Positions 30,908 through 43,507 of a stretch of 64,000 bases of DNA are shown here, piece by piece. The stretch covers positions 81,370,412 to 81,434,411 of the forward strand of contig CM043963.1 in the NCBI GenBank assembly GCA_014529385.2, read 5' to 3'. Origin of the DNA: Adiantum capillus-veneris (Eukaryota > Streptophyta > Polypodiopsida > Polypodiales > Pteridaceae). Below the pieces are notes generated by a model. The model searched no databases and had not been told where the DNA came from. It was given only the letters and a program-made list of their open reading frames with translations. How positions within the stretch are numbered: the first letter of the stretch is position 1; the number at the start of each line of letters is the position of its first letter. Position numbers and translations under genes: made by a program.

Positions 30908-31300
30908 AAATCATAGTCGTCCTTGACTATGAGGTAAAAGAGATAAAGTCATAGTCATTAGTCAATTTGTATTAGCGGGTATAGGATCCCTTTTTACCTT
31001 AAGAAATCATTCCAAGATGGATTACTAATCCATTTGGTGCTTGAGAGACATAGCTACCGCAAGCATGTCTGCTCTTTAGTCCATTTCATCCTCCCAAGTA
31101 GAGTGACAAATTCTACATGGTGTTTGAGAGACGTCATCATCCCAAACATGATTCTTAGTATGCCTACTACTTAAATTTGTGCACAATAAAGAGAGAATTA
31201 GTCTTATAAGACAAAAACATTGATCATTTTTTAAAAAAACATGTACATTTGGTTACTCTAATGTAGCATTGTAAGCGTTGACAAGGTTCATACTATCCTT
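30908..31300. other. 3' untranslated part of the chromovirus
   Basis: No ORF of interest lies between the end of pol and the 3' LTR. A closely similar stretch occurs at 59648-60050 in the second copy, which shows that it belongs to the element. Confidence 0.7.
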
Positions 31301-31356
31301 AAGCTGGATTCCTTGCATCCATCTAGCATCTTCAAAAGGATAATTTTTGAACTTAA

Positions 31357-32915
31357 TCAGATATCGTCGGATAATATTAGCATGTCATAGTACCTTGTCT
31401 TCATGTCGAAGGATAGCTTCGGGTTGTAGTACCTCTTCTTGATCTTCGATTTCGGGAGGGTCTTCAATAATTGGTTCATTTGGAGGCTCTCCTTTGTAGG
31501 GCTGAGTAGGCTCACATGAAAAGCATTGTGTATGAGCCAATGGTTAGGTAACTTGAGTTGATAAGCCACCTCATTGATTGGCTTCAGAATTTTAAAAGGA
31601 CCATAGTATCTTTTTGCTAGTTTTGGCATATTACTTTTGATGGCCCGTAGGATTTTTGCCCGTCGTTTGCTTCAATCAAGCCTTAGGAAACTTAAGTAAG
31701 ACCCAATCATTTTCTTTGAACGTTAAGGCCCTTCTGTGCTTGTGAGCAACAGATTTTTGCTTTAGTTGGGAGATGGATTTAGCCTCCTTAATCTTTTGAA
31801 AAGATGTTTGTAGGTCACGGCTATACTCATCAGCAACGAGATCTTCCCATGTAGTTTAAGTAGCAAGGGGCTTTTAGGTCTTCCCTCTAGGATTTCAAAA
31901 GGTGCTTTTCCCGTAGAAGTATGGATAGTATTATTATACGCATACTCTACAAGAGGTAAGTACTTTTCCCATTGTGAGCGTTGATCTACTTCTGTAACAT
32001 AGGTCTTTAGTAGATCGAAAATCGTAAGATTGGCTATCTCACTTTGGCCATCCGTTTGTGGGCGATAGGCCGAAGAGAAATTCAATCTTGTACCTAGATT
32101 TTTGAAGAGACCTTTCTAGAAATTACTGGTCATTGTAGGATCTCTATCTGACACGATGGATGTTGGCAATCCATGGTGTTGAAAATCTGTGATAAGAAGA
32201 GAGTTTCCATTTGGTGTGCCTTAATGGTCTTCTTGATAGGGATAAAGTGTGCTTGCTTGCTAAACCTGTCGACTATTGTCTATATTCCTGTATTCCCATG
32301 GATAGATTTTGGTAATCCACAGATAAAATACATGGATATACTCTCCCATGGTGAATTAGGAATTGGCAATGGCTGGAGTAATCCAAGTTGCTTCCCTCTA
32401 TCATACTTGGTCTTTTGGCATACTACACATTTTGAAACACACTCTTGTATGTCCACTTTCATGGTAGGCCAATAAAAGTACATCTCTACTCCTCGAAGAG
32501 TAGGTCGAATGCCTCTATGCCCCGCATAGGGAGGAGCATGGGATTCATACATGAATTTCTCACGAAGGGAGTGGATAACACATAGCCTATTGCCATGGAG
32601 AAGATAGCCATTCTGCAAGGTGAATGGTTCCTCTTTCTTCCCCAAAGCAAGCGCTGACATTATGTCTTTAAAGTCAGGGTCAGCAGCATACTCATATATC
32701 ATAGAAGATAGATCATTGTGAGTTGCTATTGACACAACATTAACTTTTGGTCGTCCTGAAAGTGCATCAACCACTTGATTGAGCTTACCAGCAATGTGGA
32801 AATTAAATTGTGAAAGAAAATTTGACCACCTCATTTGTTTGTCGGAAAGCTTTGTTTGCGTCATGAAGTACTTGAGACTTTGATGGTTTGTTCGTAAGAT
32901 GAATGGAGTCCACAA
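31357..32915 (-). pseudogene. Chromovirus RNase H end, integrase and chromodomain-like tail
   Basis: Block 32915-32280 ends RNase H and gives the integrase HHCC zinc finger (HAPPYAGHRG then CVSKCVVCQKTKYD). A TAG at 32280 replaces the Trp retained in the sister copy at about 61030. The catalytic core resumes at 32085-31762 (FSSAYRPQTDGQSEIAN), after further breaks. The end at 31629-31357 contains the GPF-like [13 protein letters not shown], then VAYQLKLP and AFHVSLL. In another frame it reads toward KFKNYPFEDARW near 31310-31350, the signature of a chromodomain. That tail is why I call it a chromovirus; such domains steer integration to heterochromatin. Confidence 0.88.
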
Positions 32916-34083
32916 TAGATAGTGCTTCCATGTCTAGGGCATGTAGAATAGCTAACATCTCTTTCTCATGAATTTCTAAGAGCAGTTCATCTGTGTTGAG
33001 CCTTCGGCTCTCATATGCTATGGCATGCCCTTCTTGAAGCAAGATTGCTCCAAGGCAATCACCACAAGCATCACATTGGACCTCAAATGGCTTTGAGAGA
33101 TCCGGAAGCATAAGGACTGGTTGGGAGATACGCTTCTCTTTGATCTTGTCCAAAGCACTTTGCTCCTTAGCAGTCCATGAATACTTCATGTTTTTCTTTG
33201 TTAAGTCATGTAATGGTCCTGCTATTTGAGAGAATTTTTCTATGAAGCGTCTATAGTATGCACACATACCAATAAAGCTTCTTAGCTCATGTAGATTCCT
33301 TGGATTAGGCCATGCTTTTATTACCTCCAACTTTGACGGATCCATACGGATACCATCTCGAGTGATAACATGACCTAAGTATTGAATCTCTTAAAGGAAA
33401 ATTTTTCTTTTCTTTTGATTGAGAAAAAGCTTATTCTCCCTTAATGCTTGAAAAATCACTTGGAGATGTTGCTTGTGTTCCTCCAAGGAATTGGAGTAGA
33501 TGATGATATCATCAAAGAACTCTCCAGTGAATTTGCGGTAGGGTCTAAAAAATATCTCCATTAATTGATTGAATGTAGCTGGTGTATCAGTCAAGCCAAA
33601 AGGCATGACTAGATATTCAGAAAGGCTAAACGTTGTACGAAACGCGGTCTTTAGGATATCTTCATTCACTATCCTTATTTGATGGTAGCCACTTTTAAGG
33701 TCAATCCTACTAAAGTAGGTAGATCCTTGTAGCTTATCAAACAAATCTTCTACCCGAGGTACGTGAAATCTGTTTTTGATAGTGATATGGTTTAGTGCGC
33801 GATAGTCCACACACATGCGGTATGTACCATCTTTCTTTTGCACTAAAAGGACTGGAGAGAAAAAGGGAGAGGAGCTATGCCTCACCATTCCTTTGTCCAA
33901 TTCTTGTACTTGCCTCATGATATCCTCTTGTTGAGCTTGTGAAACTCGATAGGGAGGTTTGTTAGGCAGTGAGCTTCCTGATAGGTGCTCAATTTGATGG
34001 TCATCATCCCCTTGTTTTGGAGGTAAGTCCATAGGGATATCATCAATGGACACATCTTGGAATCCTTTTAGAAAGTTAGACAA
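32803..34083 (-). pseudogene. Chromovirus reverse transcriptase and RNase H
   Basis: The RT block 34083-33391 shows LLVQKKDGTYRMCVDYRALN, FSRIDLKSGYHQIRI, VMPFGLTDTPATFNQLM and the catalytic FFDDIIIY. A single in-frame TAA at 33391-33393 separates it from 33345-32803, which stays in the same frame and continues through the connection domain (FIGMCAYYRRFIEKFS) into RNase H (FEVQCDACGDCLGAIL, with AYESRRL and the EIHEKEMLAIL helix). Near 32932 a 2-bp deletion relative to the sister copy at 61690 throws RNase H out of frame; its remainder is the start of the next block at 32915. Confidence 0.92.
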
Positions 34084-34441
34084 GTCTAACTCTTCTTAAT
34101 TCCTACCATTCACCTTTGATGAAACATTAGGACCTTTTAGGGATTCTTTGACAAAAATCATTTACGCAAAAACTGAGCTTTTCATTGATTTATCAAGGGT
34201 GAGAGGATTTACAAGTGGCAAAGTATGACTAGACTCATTAGCATCTATATACATATTCTTTCCCTGTAGGTGAAGTAGATTCTCCTTTCAAGGAACTTTT
34301 TGTTGGCAGCCATGCGGTTGAACCATGGTATCCCTAGGATAACATCCTATCTTGGAGAGGAGAGATGAAGAAGTCTTCTTTGTCGACATAGCTTTGGACA
34401 TGAAGCCTCAACTTCCCAATCAAGGGAGTAATGGAGGATTG

Positions 34442-35968
34442 CTATCCCTTGAAAGCGGCATCGGCCGTTACAACATCTCCCATCTCAAAAGCTCCAATGC
34501 CCAACTTGGTGGCCAACTCCATTGATATGAAGTTGAGAGCAAAACCAAGGTCAAACAAGATGAAAGTATCATGCTCCCTTACATTTCCCCAAGCATAGAA
34601 GAGAGGTGATCCTTTGCAATGAGTATCCTCTTTTGGAGCTTCGATAGTGGAAGCTCTAGGAGTCTCATTGCGAGCATTTCCTTTGGGGCAAGAACGATAG
34701 CCATGTCCTTGCTCCCCACACTTAAAACATCTGTGATCCTTGCAAAAAGTTTCAAGATCTTCATGAGAGAGTTTATTTTTACCTTTGTAAACTCCTTTCT
34801 CCTTGGACCGATTGTTGTTGTGGTTGTTAGAATGGCTGTGGGAAAAATTTTGGGCATTAATTTTTCCCTTTGCATCACTTTTGTCTTTATTTTCCATGGG
34901 TTTGACATTCCATCTAACCCCTTGTTGGAAATTGATGCGTAAGGCAACCATGGTATGGTGGATTATTTCGCTCGTAGAGTCAGGCCGTTGAGGGTTGACA
35001 TACTCGGCCATCTCTTTAGATAATCCCGCACAGAATTGTTGTTTTTGCTCAGCAAAGTCTATTTTTTGAAATACAATAGCCTTGAGATGTAAATCCCAAA
35101 ACATGTCCACATATTTGTGGATAGACTCATGAGAGAGAAGCCTTAAACTCCGCCATTCGGTGAGCACTTTGTCCTTTGTTTCACTTGCAAGGAACGGCTT
35201 CATGATGGAAACTCGTAGGGCTTCACCATTGCCTTGAAGGCTAGCCCACCATTGATGAGATGATTTTTGGAAGTGCATAGCTACCCCTCGTCTCCAAAGG
35301 CTGCATCAAATTGTTGGATGAAGGCCAATACTTTGTCGGTAGCACCCAAGGTGCCATCATAGGTGAGAAAAGAGATACTCTTTCCTCCCTCTTTGAACTT
35401 CTTGATCTTTTCTGACCTTAGCCACGCAGGGTAAGATTTGCGATGTCCTCCCCTCTTCTATTCTCTAGGAGAATAGCCATAGCTTTCATCGGTCGAGGAG
35501 GAAGGTGAAGAAGAAGGAGAAGAGGGTGACCTCTTTCTTGCCCTTTTCTTCCTTGGTTTTCTCTCTTCCCTTTTGGAGTGACGGGGAGAAGGACTATGGG
35601 TTAACCGTTTCCTCTTGGGAGGAGTTGGTGATCGTTTAGTCCTCCTTCTTTGTGGAGCCACATCTTCGGAGGAATTTAGGGATTCATTGCTTTCTTGATC
35701 TTTGGATTCCTCCTCTCGTATGAGAGAGAGTATTCTTTTGGGGGTCTCTTCAAGAGGCCTCGTAAGCTCTCTCCTCTTGGAGAGGAAAGGAAATCCCATA
35801 AGCACGAAGTTGTTGAGTAACTTCGGCTTGCAAAGTGGGGTTGCCCATAAAATGTTGCAACCTAGTGACAAGATAATTAACAAACATGGGGGCACCATCA
35901 TTGGCACCTTCATGTGCAAAATCAAAGTTATCAATGTTCATTCTCCTCTCTTGATTATTGTTAGCCAT
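34442..35968 (-). pseudogene. Chromovirus gag and protease region, broken
   Basis: Gag starts near 35968 (MANNNQERR), shifts frame near 35760-35800 into a long Arg/Ser/Pro-rich basic block (ending 35458), and continues through stops to the block 35278-34442. That block holds the end of the capsid domain (FQKSSHQWWASLQ onward), a classical zinc knuckle CFKCGEQGHGYRSC, and the retroviral-type aspartic protease start. The protease active site, normally D(S/T)G, reads DLG (FILFDLGFALNFIS), so it is likely inactive even apart from the other breaks. A further stop near 34440 cuts the protease. Confidence 0.85.
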
Positions 35969-36331
35969 GCTAATTAAACTTATGTGTTACTTAGTGTATG
36001 CTTTGGCAATTCAAGATCTTAGTTACTTACACCCACGGCTCGAATTGGTTAATTATAGAGAGTAGTGGAGTGAGTCTAACATAGCGAAGTTGTCGAGGGA
36101 TATCTCCTTTCAGACTTCTTATGGCTCAATAATAGTAAAGCTGTAGGCAAGTCTAAAAAGATTCCATTATTAAGTCCAAAGCTCGCGAGGAGTGCACCAT
36201 ATCCCTCATAGTGGGCTCAAAAAAACGGATAATAGATCCTAGTCCCACTTACCCTAATATAATTAACAAAATCAACCATTAATAGGCTACTTAAGGACCT
36301 CTCTTCTTAAGCAAAAAAAGAGAAACCAAAT

Positions 36332-36343
36332 GCTCTGATACCA
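36332..36343 (-). other. Primer-binding site, initiator tRNA-Met
   Basis: The minus strand reads TGGTATCAGAGC, the standard plant initiator tRNA-Met PBS, one base inside the 5' LTR. The leader 35969-36331 has no gene. Confidence 0.95.
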
Positions 36344-36344
36344 A

Positions 36345-37201
36345 TGTAATGGAAGTTGCCTATGAACTTTGAGAGTAGCAGAATTAGGAAATTAGGTGAA
36401 GCACTTTTGAGAGATTCTTTGTGAGCATAGAGGGTGAACTTATTTGATGGTAGCAACATAAACATGATACTTAGTTAACTTGGCATGAAAAATAATTTTG
36501 CAAGAGAGAGAGTTTAGAGAACATGACAATAGTTGAGGACCGGATTCATATGGAGCCGGTCCCCCTCCAATAGGCATTTGTATTATAGTTTCTCCCATCA
36601 AGAGATACTTGGTACAATACAATCTTTGTCTTCCTTGTGACCTACGTGACGCAATGAAGATGAAAATCTTCATGCATCATAAGCATAACATAAACTTAAA
36701 GAAAGCATTAACTATCCCAAGCCTCAGTCCAAGGCCTCAAACACCTTCGAAGGTGGAGAGAGATAGCGGGGAATGAGGATAGGGAAGAGGAAGAAGAAAC
36801 ATTCCATAGGAGAAAGAAATAGTTCCTCACTTGTCATTACTCTTCTTGCTAGCATACATAATAGCATCGTAATGAAGATGGAGAAGATGGCAATCCTAAG
36901 CATTGAAGCATGACTCTTGGTTGGATTTGCATTCCATAGCCAAGAGTGTTGGTGTAGGCTTTCACTCTCACAAGGTTGGAGAAGGAGGTGGTGTTCCTCA
37001 ACTTTCACCAAGTGAGAATGGTGTCTCAAAATGAGTGTGTGTGATGGTGTATACCCCCTAGCACCCCCTCTCCTTGCTTTGGGCGAGTGGAGAGTTTTCC
37101 ACATGCTGCAGGCTCATTGGTCCCCTCTCCCCCTGGACAATCACATGTAGCATGCAGTCAAGTACATGGGTAGTCTTTTGACAAGTGTCCTCCTTACCCC
37201 T

Positions 37202-37264
<63 letters not shown>

Positions 37265-38047
37265 AAAATATCTAGATATTTGTTAGATGGAAGTAGAAGC
37301 TCATTGGACCCCTCTTTAGCCCAACCAATAGCATTCAAGCACACCATGTGGTTAAGCTTAGTGAGAGTCTGGCATGTGTCCCATGTTCTCTTTTAGAATT
37401 CCCCTAACTTTGAGATTTTTATGCATAGGAAGTTTCTCAAGCAGCTTCCTCATTAAGTGTGTAGGTTCTCTTTTTGACTCAAGCATCTTACCCCCCATGC
37501 ATAGAAAGCTTGTCAAGCAACTTCCTCATTAAATGTGGCAAGTACCTCAAGTACCTTAGTCATCAAGCATGACAAGCACCTTAGGTGGAGTTCCCACCTC
37601 AAGCACAGCCCTAGCTTGCATATGTTTAGGTCGAGTTCCCACCTCAAGCACAGCCCTAGCCTGCTTAAGTTCAGGTCGGGTTCCCACCACAAGCACAGCC
37701 CAATCTTGCTTAAGGTTCCCACCTCAAGCACAACCCTAGCTTGCTTAAGTTTAGGGTGGGTTCCCACCTCAAGCTCAACCTTGCTTAAGGTCAAAGGACT
37801 CTTAACACTAACCATTGGAGGTCTTTAATGAAGCTAATCCTAAGGTCTTTTAAGATTCATTAGTTAACCCTGCTCTTTGACAAGCCATCTCTCATTTGGG
37901 CCCCTTTACCATTGGCCCCGTGTTGAGATAGATCCGTAAGCACATGTCTATATTCTAACCCTTGTTCCCGTTTATTATCCCATATTAAATTATTAGTTTA
38001 CTATGAGAAAATCATTTGGGTTGGTGAGATATTAGATATTAATGACA
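36345..38047 (-). repeat. 5' LTR of the first chromovirus
   Basis: About 1.7 kb, matching 29235-30893. It holds a (GA)n run at 37204-37260 and 45-bp tandem units starting at 37590, 37635 and 37680. Its inner end abuts the tRNA-Met PBS with one base between. Confidence 0.93.
37204..37260. repeat. (GA)n microsatellite inside chromovirus LTR
   Basis: GA run of about 57 bp; the counterpart in the other LTR is shorter, so the run has changed length since insertion. Confidence 0.95.
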
Positions 38048-38052
38048 GGGTC

Positions 38053-38908
38053 TAATTTAGAACCGTTTATGGCACACAAGCATCAAACAGGAGTTGTTGA
38101 AGTTTGTTACATGTTATGTATGTTTTTATGGAGTTGATATGTTCCATATTCTTTGGAAAGACAGTATATGCCTAAGACTTACACATGTAGCTGTAAGGTG
38201 TTACTACAGCTCTCAATAAATCAGAGCAAAGAAAATGGTGTTCTAAATATGTCGTACTTACAATTTTACTGTTCTTATATGTAGTTAATTGTAGTTCCAT
38301 CAAAGAGGAAGTTTTGGTTGTTTGTGGGCGTTTGAAGTTGAAAAAAAGATGCACAATTGTTCCATCATGAGCATTTATGTATGGAAATGCAAAGAAAATT
38401 ACAAGCGGGTTTGTGCAAAGGAACAAATCAGTTTCTAGTAGCAAAAGGAAGCACATACTTTTCACTTCAAAAATTTACACTAGCAAGAGAAATGTTACAG
38501 ACAATGGTGAAAGTGGTACCGTATCTAATGGAGAGAGAATGTTAGTTGTTTGAACATAGAAAATTCATCAAATTTGTGTTAAGAGCAATCCATGCAACTC
38601 TCATAGCATTTTTCTCTACTTGCTGCTTTGTTGTAGTTGGTTACAGCAAAGCATACACAAAATGTTTCGATCATGGAAGTAAAAGTTGGCATGTGATCTT
38701 TCACTAATATTTTAGTAGAATAAGTAGGTAATTTGTCGCCCGATTGTTGTGCTTCTTGTAGAATTTTTTTTAAAGCAATTGTTATATCATGTTCCAAAAA
38801 GAGGAGAGTAAGCTTTTTTGTTAATATGTGATTCTCATATGTGAGGGGAGTAGTAGCATTTGGGTAGCTAGTTTTCTGTATTTGGTAGTTGAATCGAGAG
38901 GGCATTAA
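38053..38908. other. No gene recognised
   Basis: AT-rich sequence with short ORFs on both strands (38172-38545, 38579-38905) in which I recognise nothing. It was continuous with 29199-29229 before the chromovirus inserted. Confidence 0.4.
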
Positions 38909-39892
38909 TTAACACTAGAATGGTAACATGACACTTTTATGTCCTTGGAGACACTTTTGTGTCCTATTAAGTGACCATTTTGCTTGAATTATTTGAAGAG
39001 TATGAAAATGAATTTTTAGGTGCTATATATCCACAAAGTTTCCTTATGAGCTGAAAAAAACTTAGCGTTTTTTTTTGAGTATCGATCTCACCATTAACCT
39101 TACTCTTGCACAAAATGTTTGAACCTAAATTGTGTGAAAAAATGGGTCTTGTTTTTGGCTTTTTGTCAAATTTTGGCAACTAAACCACTCTAAACTTCAT
39201 GTTTGTGAGGTTTAGATGGCTAGAGGTTAGGCCTTCATAGTTCTCAACATGTTTTGATGCGGGGATAATAAATTTGTGAGCTTTTCATTTAGAATTTTCT
39301 ATAAAAAAATTAGAGCTTTTTAGTTTGGAGCTCAACGAGCTCCATGCTTCTTATACAATATTGCCAAAGTAGAAAGTTATTTGCTATATTTTTTAAGCTT
39401 CTTAAATCTTGTTACATGGACAAAAAATATAATAGATCGGACCTTAAAGGTGTCACACATGAAAATTACAATGAAACAAAATTCTAATTCAGCAATATAC
39501 AAATGTGTGACATAATGGAATATCAAGAAGATTCCTATGGGGAGGAAAGAATCTCCATAGCAAGATTTTGAAAGTCTCTTGGAAACTTTTCTTCCAATCA
39601 AAAGCTAGTGGAGAGTTGAATGTGCTCAACCCACAAGGATGGCTAATAAGATGGTAGAAAAGTGGATATTCAGATCCATAAAGTTTGATGAATTTGATCA
39701 TGGCTAGTAAAATGAAAAACTCATCTAATTTTTGTGCAGGAGGACAAAGCATGGAAAGGTTTATCCTTGAAGGAGATTGTCGTCTCCACAAAAAAGATTA
39801 AGCAAGGTGGCTCAGCTTTGACTTCTAGAATGTGGGAAGGCTAGAATTCCATTAAAGAATCCTAGAAGTTTTCCAAGGAAGTCAGTTTTTAC

Positions 39893-40190
39893 TATCGCTA
39901 TCTACCGTGGGAATGGCTACCCTGTATGGACATATGTTTCTCTTCTGTTAGGCTGCTGATGCTAGAAGGCTCTATCTAGTTTTTCGATCTCCCCCACTAT
40001 TCTTGTGTGATCTCAAAAGGGAAGCTCAACATCTAGTGTCTTAAATGAAAGATATATTTACTCTTTCCTCCTATCAAATTCACAAAACTATTAAGTGGCA
40101 TCAATGGCTACCGTGTATGATAAGATGTTTATCTTCTATTATGTTGTTAATGCTAGAAGGATGTATCTAGTTTTTTGGTCTCCCCTCCTT
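39893..40190. repeat. Diverged direct duplication, ~100 bp units
   Basis: A segment with GGAATGGCTACC, TGCTAGAAGG and GTATCTAG-like landmarks at 39893-39994 recurs at about 40092-40190 with many substitutions. Both are followed by TTTTT and GTCTCCC-type sequence. Confidence 0.6.
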
Positions 40191-42359
40191 TACTGATAAT
40201 GCCTTTTCTTTGTTGGAACGACCTCATTCCCTACCTATCCAATTTGATGTAATCTTCTTATTTCTTAATTTATTTCTACAATCATTCTATTAAAAAGATC
40301 ATAATGCATTTCTTTTTTTCATGCACTTTTATAAAAACAATTGCAAATAGAGCATGGAAACATTTTATAAAAGAAATCAAGAAAAAATATCCTTGAGTGA
40401 TACTTGTGACAACACCATAGACTTATAGACTTGGACAAACCTTTCTTGGAGTGAATGTTTTTTTCAAAATCTTGAATATTTTGATTTAGCCCTTTGTATG
40501 CAAATTTCTAAGGGTCCGCTAGATTTTGAGTGTTTCAGGGTGTTATAAAATTCAAATATACTACATGAAGGTTGAAATTTTATATTAGATGGATTTGAGA
40601 ATAAAAAAGGTTATATCTTTAAGTGGTATGTTAGAAAATGACTCATTGATCTTAGGTATATTATAAACGAGAATTCTTAGAAAATTTGCCAAGCTCATAA
40701 CATTTAAGAATACAAAAGAGTGAGGGTGGAATGGGACACATGCACACATGTATATCATGTGCACACATACACACACACAAAGAGATTTAAATGGTTGTGA
40801 GAACCTAACTAAAGGTTAGTTTAGATAGAGACGTTATTAAATGAGACTAGTTTTAGTGATGAGGTAATATTTTCAGTAGAGCTATCTAACAAGTTGGTGG
40901 TCAAACATATCATATAAACCCTTAGTAGGGGTACTAAGTAAGATGAACAAGGTTGTGGAGTTTTGGGTGATGCAATGGGATCTTGAGAATATGTACAAGT
41001 TAGCATAAAGAAAACTTTGAACTCATTTTTGGGCCTTCTAAGGGTGCCACATCATCAAAGTTGCACAAAAGTGAGCAAGCCGATAAACCCCTAAAAATAT
41101 TGCTCAAAGCCCCTCAATATAACATATCATTAGAAAGCTCTTAAAAAGTGGATTCTAAAGAGCAGAGGTCCGAAAATTTTGGATGAGTTCTATGAAAGTT
41201 ATGCCAGTTTTTTCCAATTACCTAGTTTTTGTTACCATTACAATAATCTAAGATCACCTTTTCTATGAAGGCAATGTCCGATACATGCATGCTATATATC
41301 AATAGATAGCATTTAAAGAGTAGATTCTAATTTCTAAGTATCCAGCCTCTGACAAACTTGGATCTTATTTGCAAAGATTTTATAGGTCCCACTTTTTGAA
41401 ATCTTGCCACATTAGCAATTTCTTAAAAGGCCTAAAAATGAGCTCAAAATTCTCCTAATGAGGTGTAGTTTTTGCCACAAAATTACATACAAATACTGCT
41501 AAAATATTTAGCTTAGGGTTTAAAGTACAATTTTTGTAGTGATTAGAAGCTATTGTTATGGGGCCAAAAGAAAAGAAAAAACAATTTGAATGGAAAAAAA
41601 AGGATCAATCAATTATAAATCTAAAGACAAAGGTAGTGATAAGGGATGTAAGAGAAGATAGGTATGTGTATTGTCAAGACTATGACATTTGAATATGTAT
41701 TTTGGTTGCCATTTGTCACTAATGTCACCGCCCAAACAACAAGAAAAGGTAAAATATACCACCCGTAGGCACGCAGAACCTTTGTTACAAGGATAGCCTT
41801 GAAGTTTCAGTGGCAAGGAAAGAATGGATCCCTCTAGATGTGGAGTTCTACAAAGGGTTGAGGTAGGAAAATTTATAACTTTGAATGAACTTGCAAAAAT
41901 ATCTTGGTGACATTGATTTTGTTTAGTGTATTGCAAGAGCAACAAGCTACCAATATAGTTGTTAGGAAGGGGGAGGGTCAATCATAAACTACGAACAAAG
42001 TATACTGCTTTTTCAAACATTGACGGTAGGAAGAAAAGTGGGGAGGGAGAATATAGGAACACACCAGCACACTCACTCAGGAGCAATATGATATGTAACA
42101 CTTCTTTTGAATGCGATTACATTCATATTCCATAGATTCATAGTATTATGGATTGACATTTCTTAATAATTAAATTATGCATTCTTGGTTCATGAATCAT
42201 TTTTAGGACCACATCGATGTAGCACCTCCGGACCTCAAGGGAAATTCAACCACCTTCAAGCACCATGTTTCACTTAAAGTGCATGTATCTTGTTCGCATG
42301 TGGTCGGTTTATGAGCTCGATGGTGTCTACTTAAAAGATCAACTTCTTTTGAGAAAAGT

Positions 42360-42775
42360 TTTTCAACCCAAGTATTTTGTCTCTTGCTGCCTCTACTAAG
42401 TACTCGCCTTAAGATGTTGATGCCTCAAGAGCACGGAGTGCATCTGCGCGCGCGCGGACGAACTGCGAGCTCATGGTAGTGGACCCCTTCCCCTTGCACA
42501 TGTGGTGGGTGGTGACACACACCTACTTTATTTGGTTTGGAAGCAAAACATTTTGTCTCGTGCTACCTATAGTTGAAAACCTCAAGAGCACGAAAGCCGT
42601 CTGCATGCACGCAGACGGACTTTGAGCTCATTGTAGTGGACCCCTATCCGCTACTGACTTTTGTCTCCTATCTTCTGCTCCAAAATGCCTTAAAGCTTGT
42701 TAGCCTCAAGAGCACGAAAGTCGTCCGCGCGCACAGACGAGCTCTGAGCTCACTACAGTACCCCTATGTATCGGT
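42360..42775. repeat. Three degenerate repeats each with a GC-rich stem-loop
   Basis: CCTCAAGAGCACG occurs at about 42423, 42581 and 42703. Each is followed by a GC-rich palindrome, best in the second copy (CGTCTGCATGCACGCAGACG, a 7-bp perfect stem), then GAGCTCA and TAGTGGACCCCT-like sequence. The preceding TTTTGTCTC and GCTACC parts also repeat. ORFs through here are not convincing. Confidence 0.75.
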
Positions 42776-43398
42776 TTTGCCACAGTGGGCTCCTCCCCTC
42801 TCCCTGTGCATCACTTCTGCCATCTTCTTTTTTGAGTTCCAAGAGACCCCAGGTATACTTGGCAGCGATCGAAGGCCGGCAGCAACGAATCGTTAAGGAT
42901 ATCATTAATCGAATAATATTCCCATCTGCGTTTACTACACAATGTTTGGGACAGAGTGATGATAGACGCGCCAACCTAACTGCACTCTACACGTGCCAAT
43001 GTTATCCGAGACCATATATATGAAGGTGGCAATATGCAACGGACGAGCACGGCAGGGCAAATAGGACAAAGCACTTCGGCAGCTTCTAAGTCCTTGCTGC
43101 CTATCATGATGCAACTCCCTCAAACTATTAGTGAAGCATTTCTTGGGTCCCCTGAAGACGAACTAATTACTTTTGAACTTGCTCATGCTGAAGCTGTCGA
43201 CCTCCAACCTTGTCCGCCTGCACATTGAAGATGAGGAAATTGCCATGTATTTGGACCATCTTGCATATGCCCACATCATCTCAACCCTGCAGGCCCCTCT
43301 TCCTATTGCTCTCGTCCAATTATCTTGTAGATAGCTTGAACCCCTATATATCGATGCAGATGACAATGCAATAATCAACATCCTCCTGGTTTTTCTTG

Positions 43399-43507
43399 CA
43401 AAGGACAGTAATAAGCCAGACCATCCGACAACCATCATAGAGAACACAATAGTTGACAAAGGACAGTAATAAGCCAGACCATCCGACATAGAACACAATA
43501 GTTGAAA
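43399..43507. repeat. Tandem duplication of ~57 bp
   Basis: AAAGGACAGTAATAAGCCAG recurs 57 bp apart, both copies running on to CATCCGACA and AACACAATAGTTGA, with a small internal deletion in the second. Confidence 0.9.

Larger units (their letters stand above)
29235..38047 (-). mobile_element. Chromovirus (Ty3/gypsy) LTR retrotransposon, full length, decayed
   Basis: LTRs at 29235-30893 (3' on the minus strand) and 36345-38047 (5') flank an internal region with gag, protease, RT, RNase H, integrase and a chromodomain-like end. The target duplication GGGTC is present at 29230-29234 and 38048-38052. PBS of the initiator tRNA-Met type at 36332-36343. Every coding block carries stops or frameshifts, so this copy is dead. 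A related copy on the same strand begins at 57753. Confidence 0.95.
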
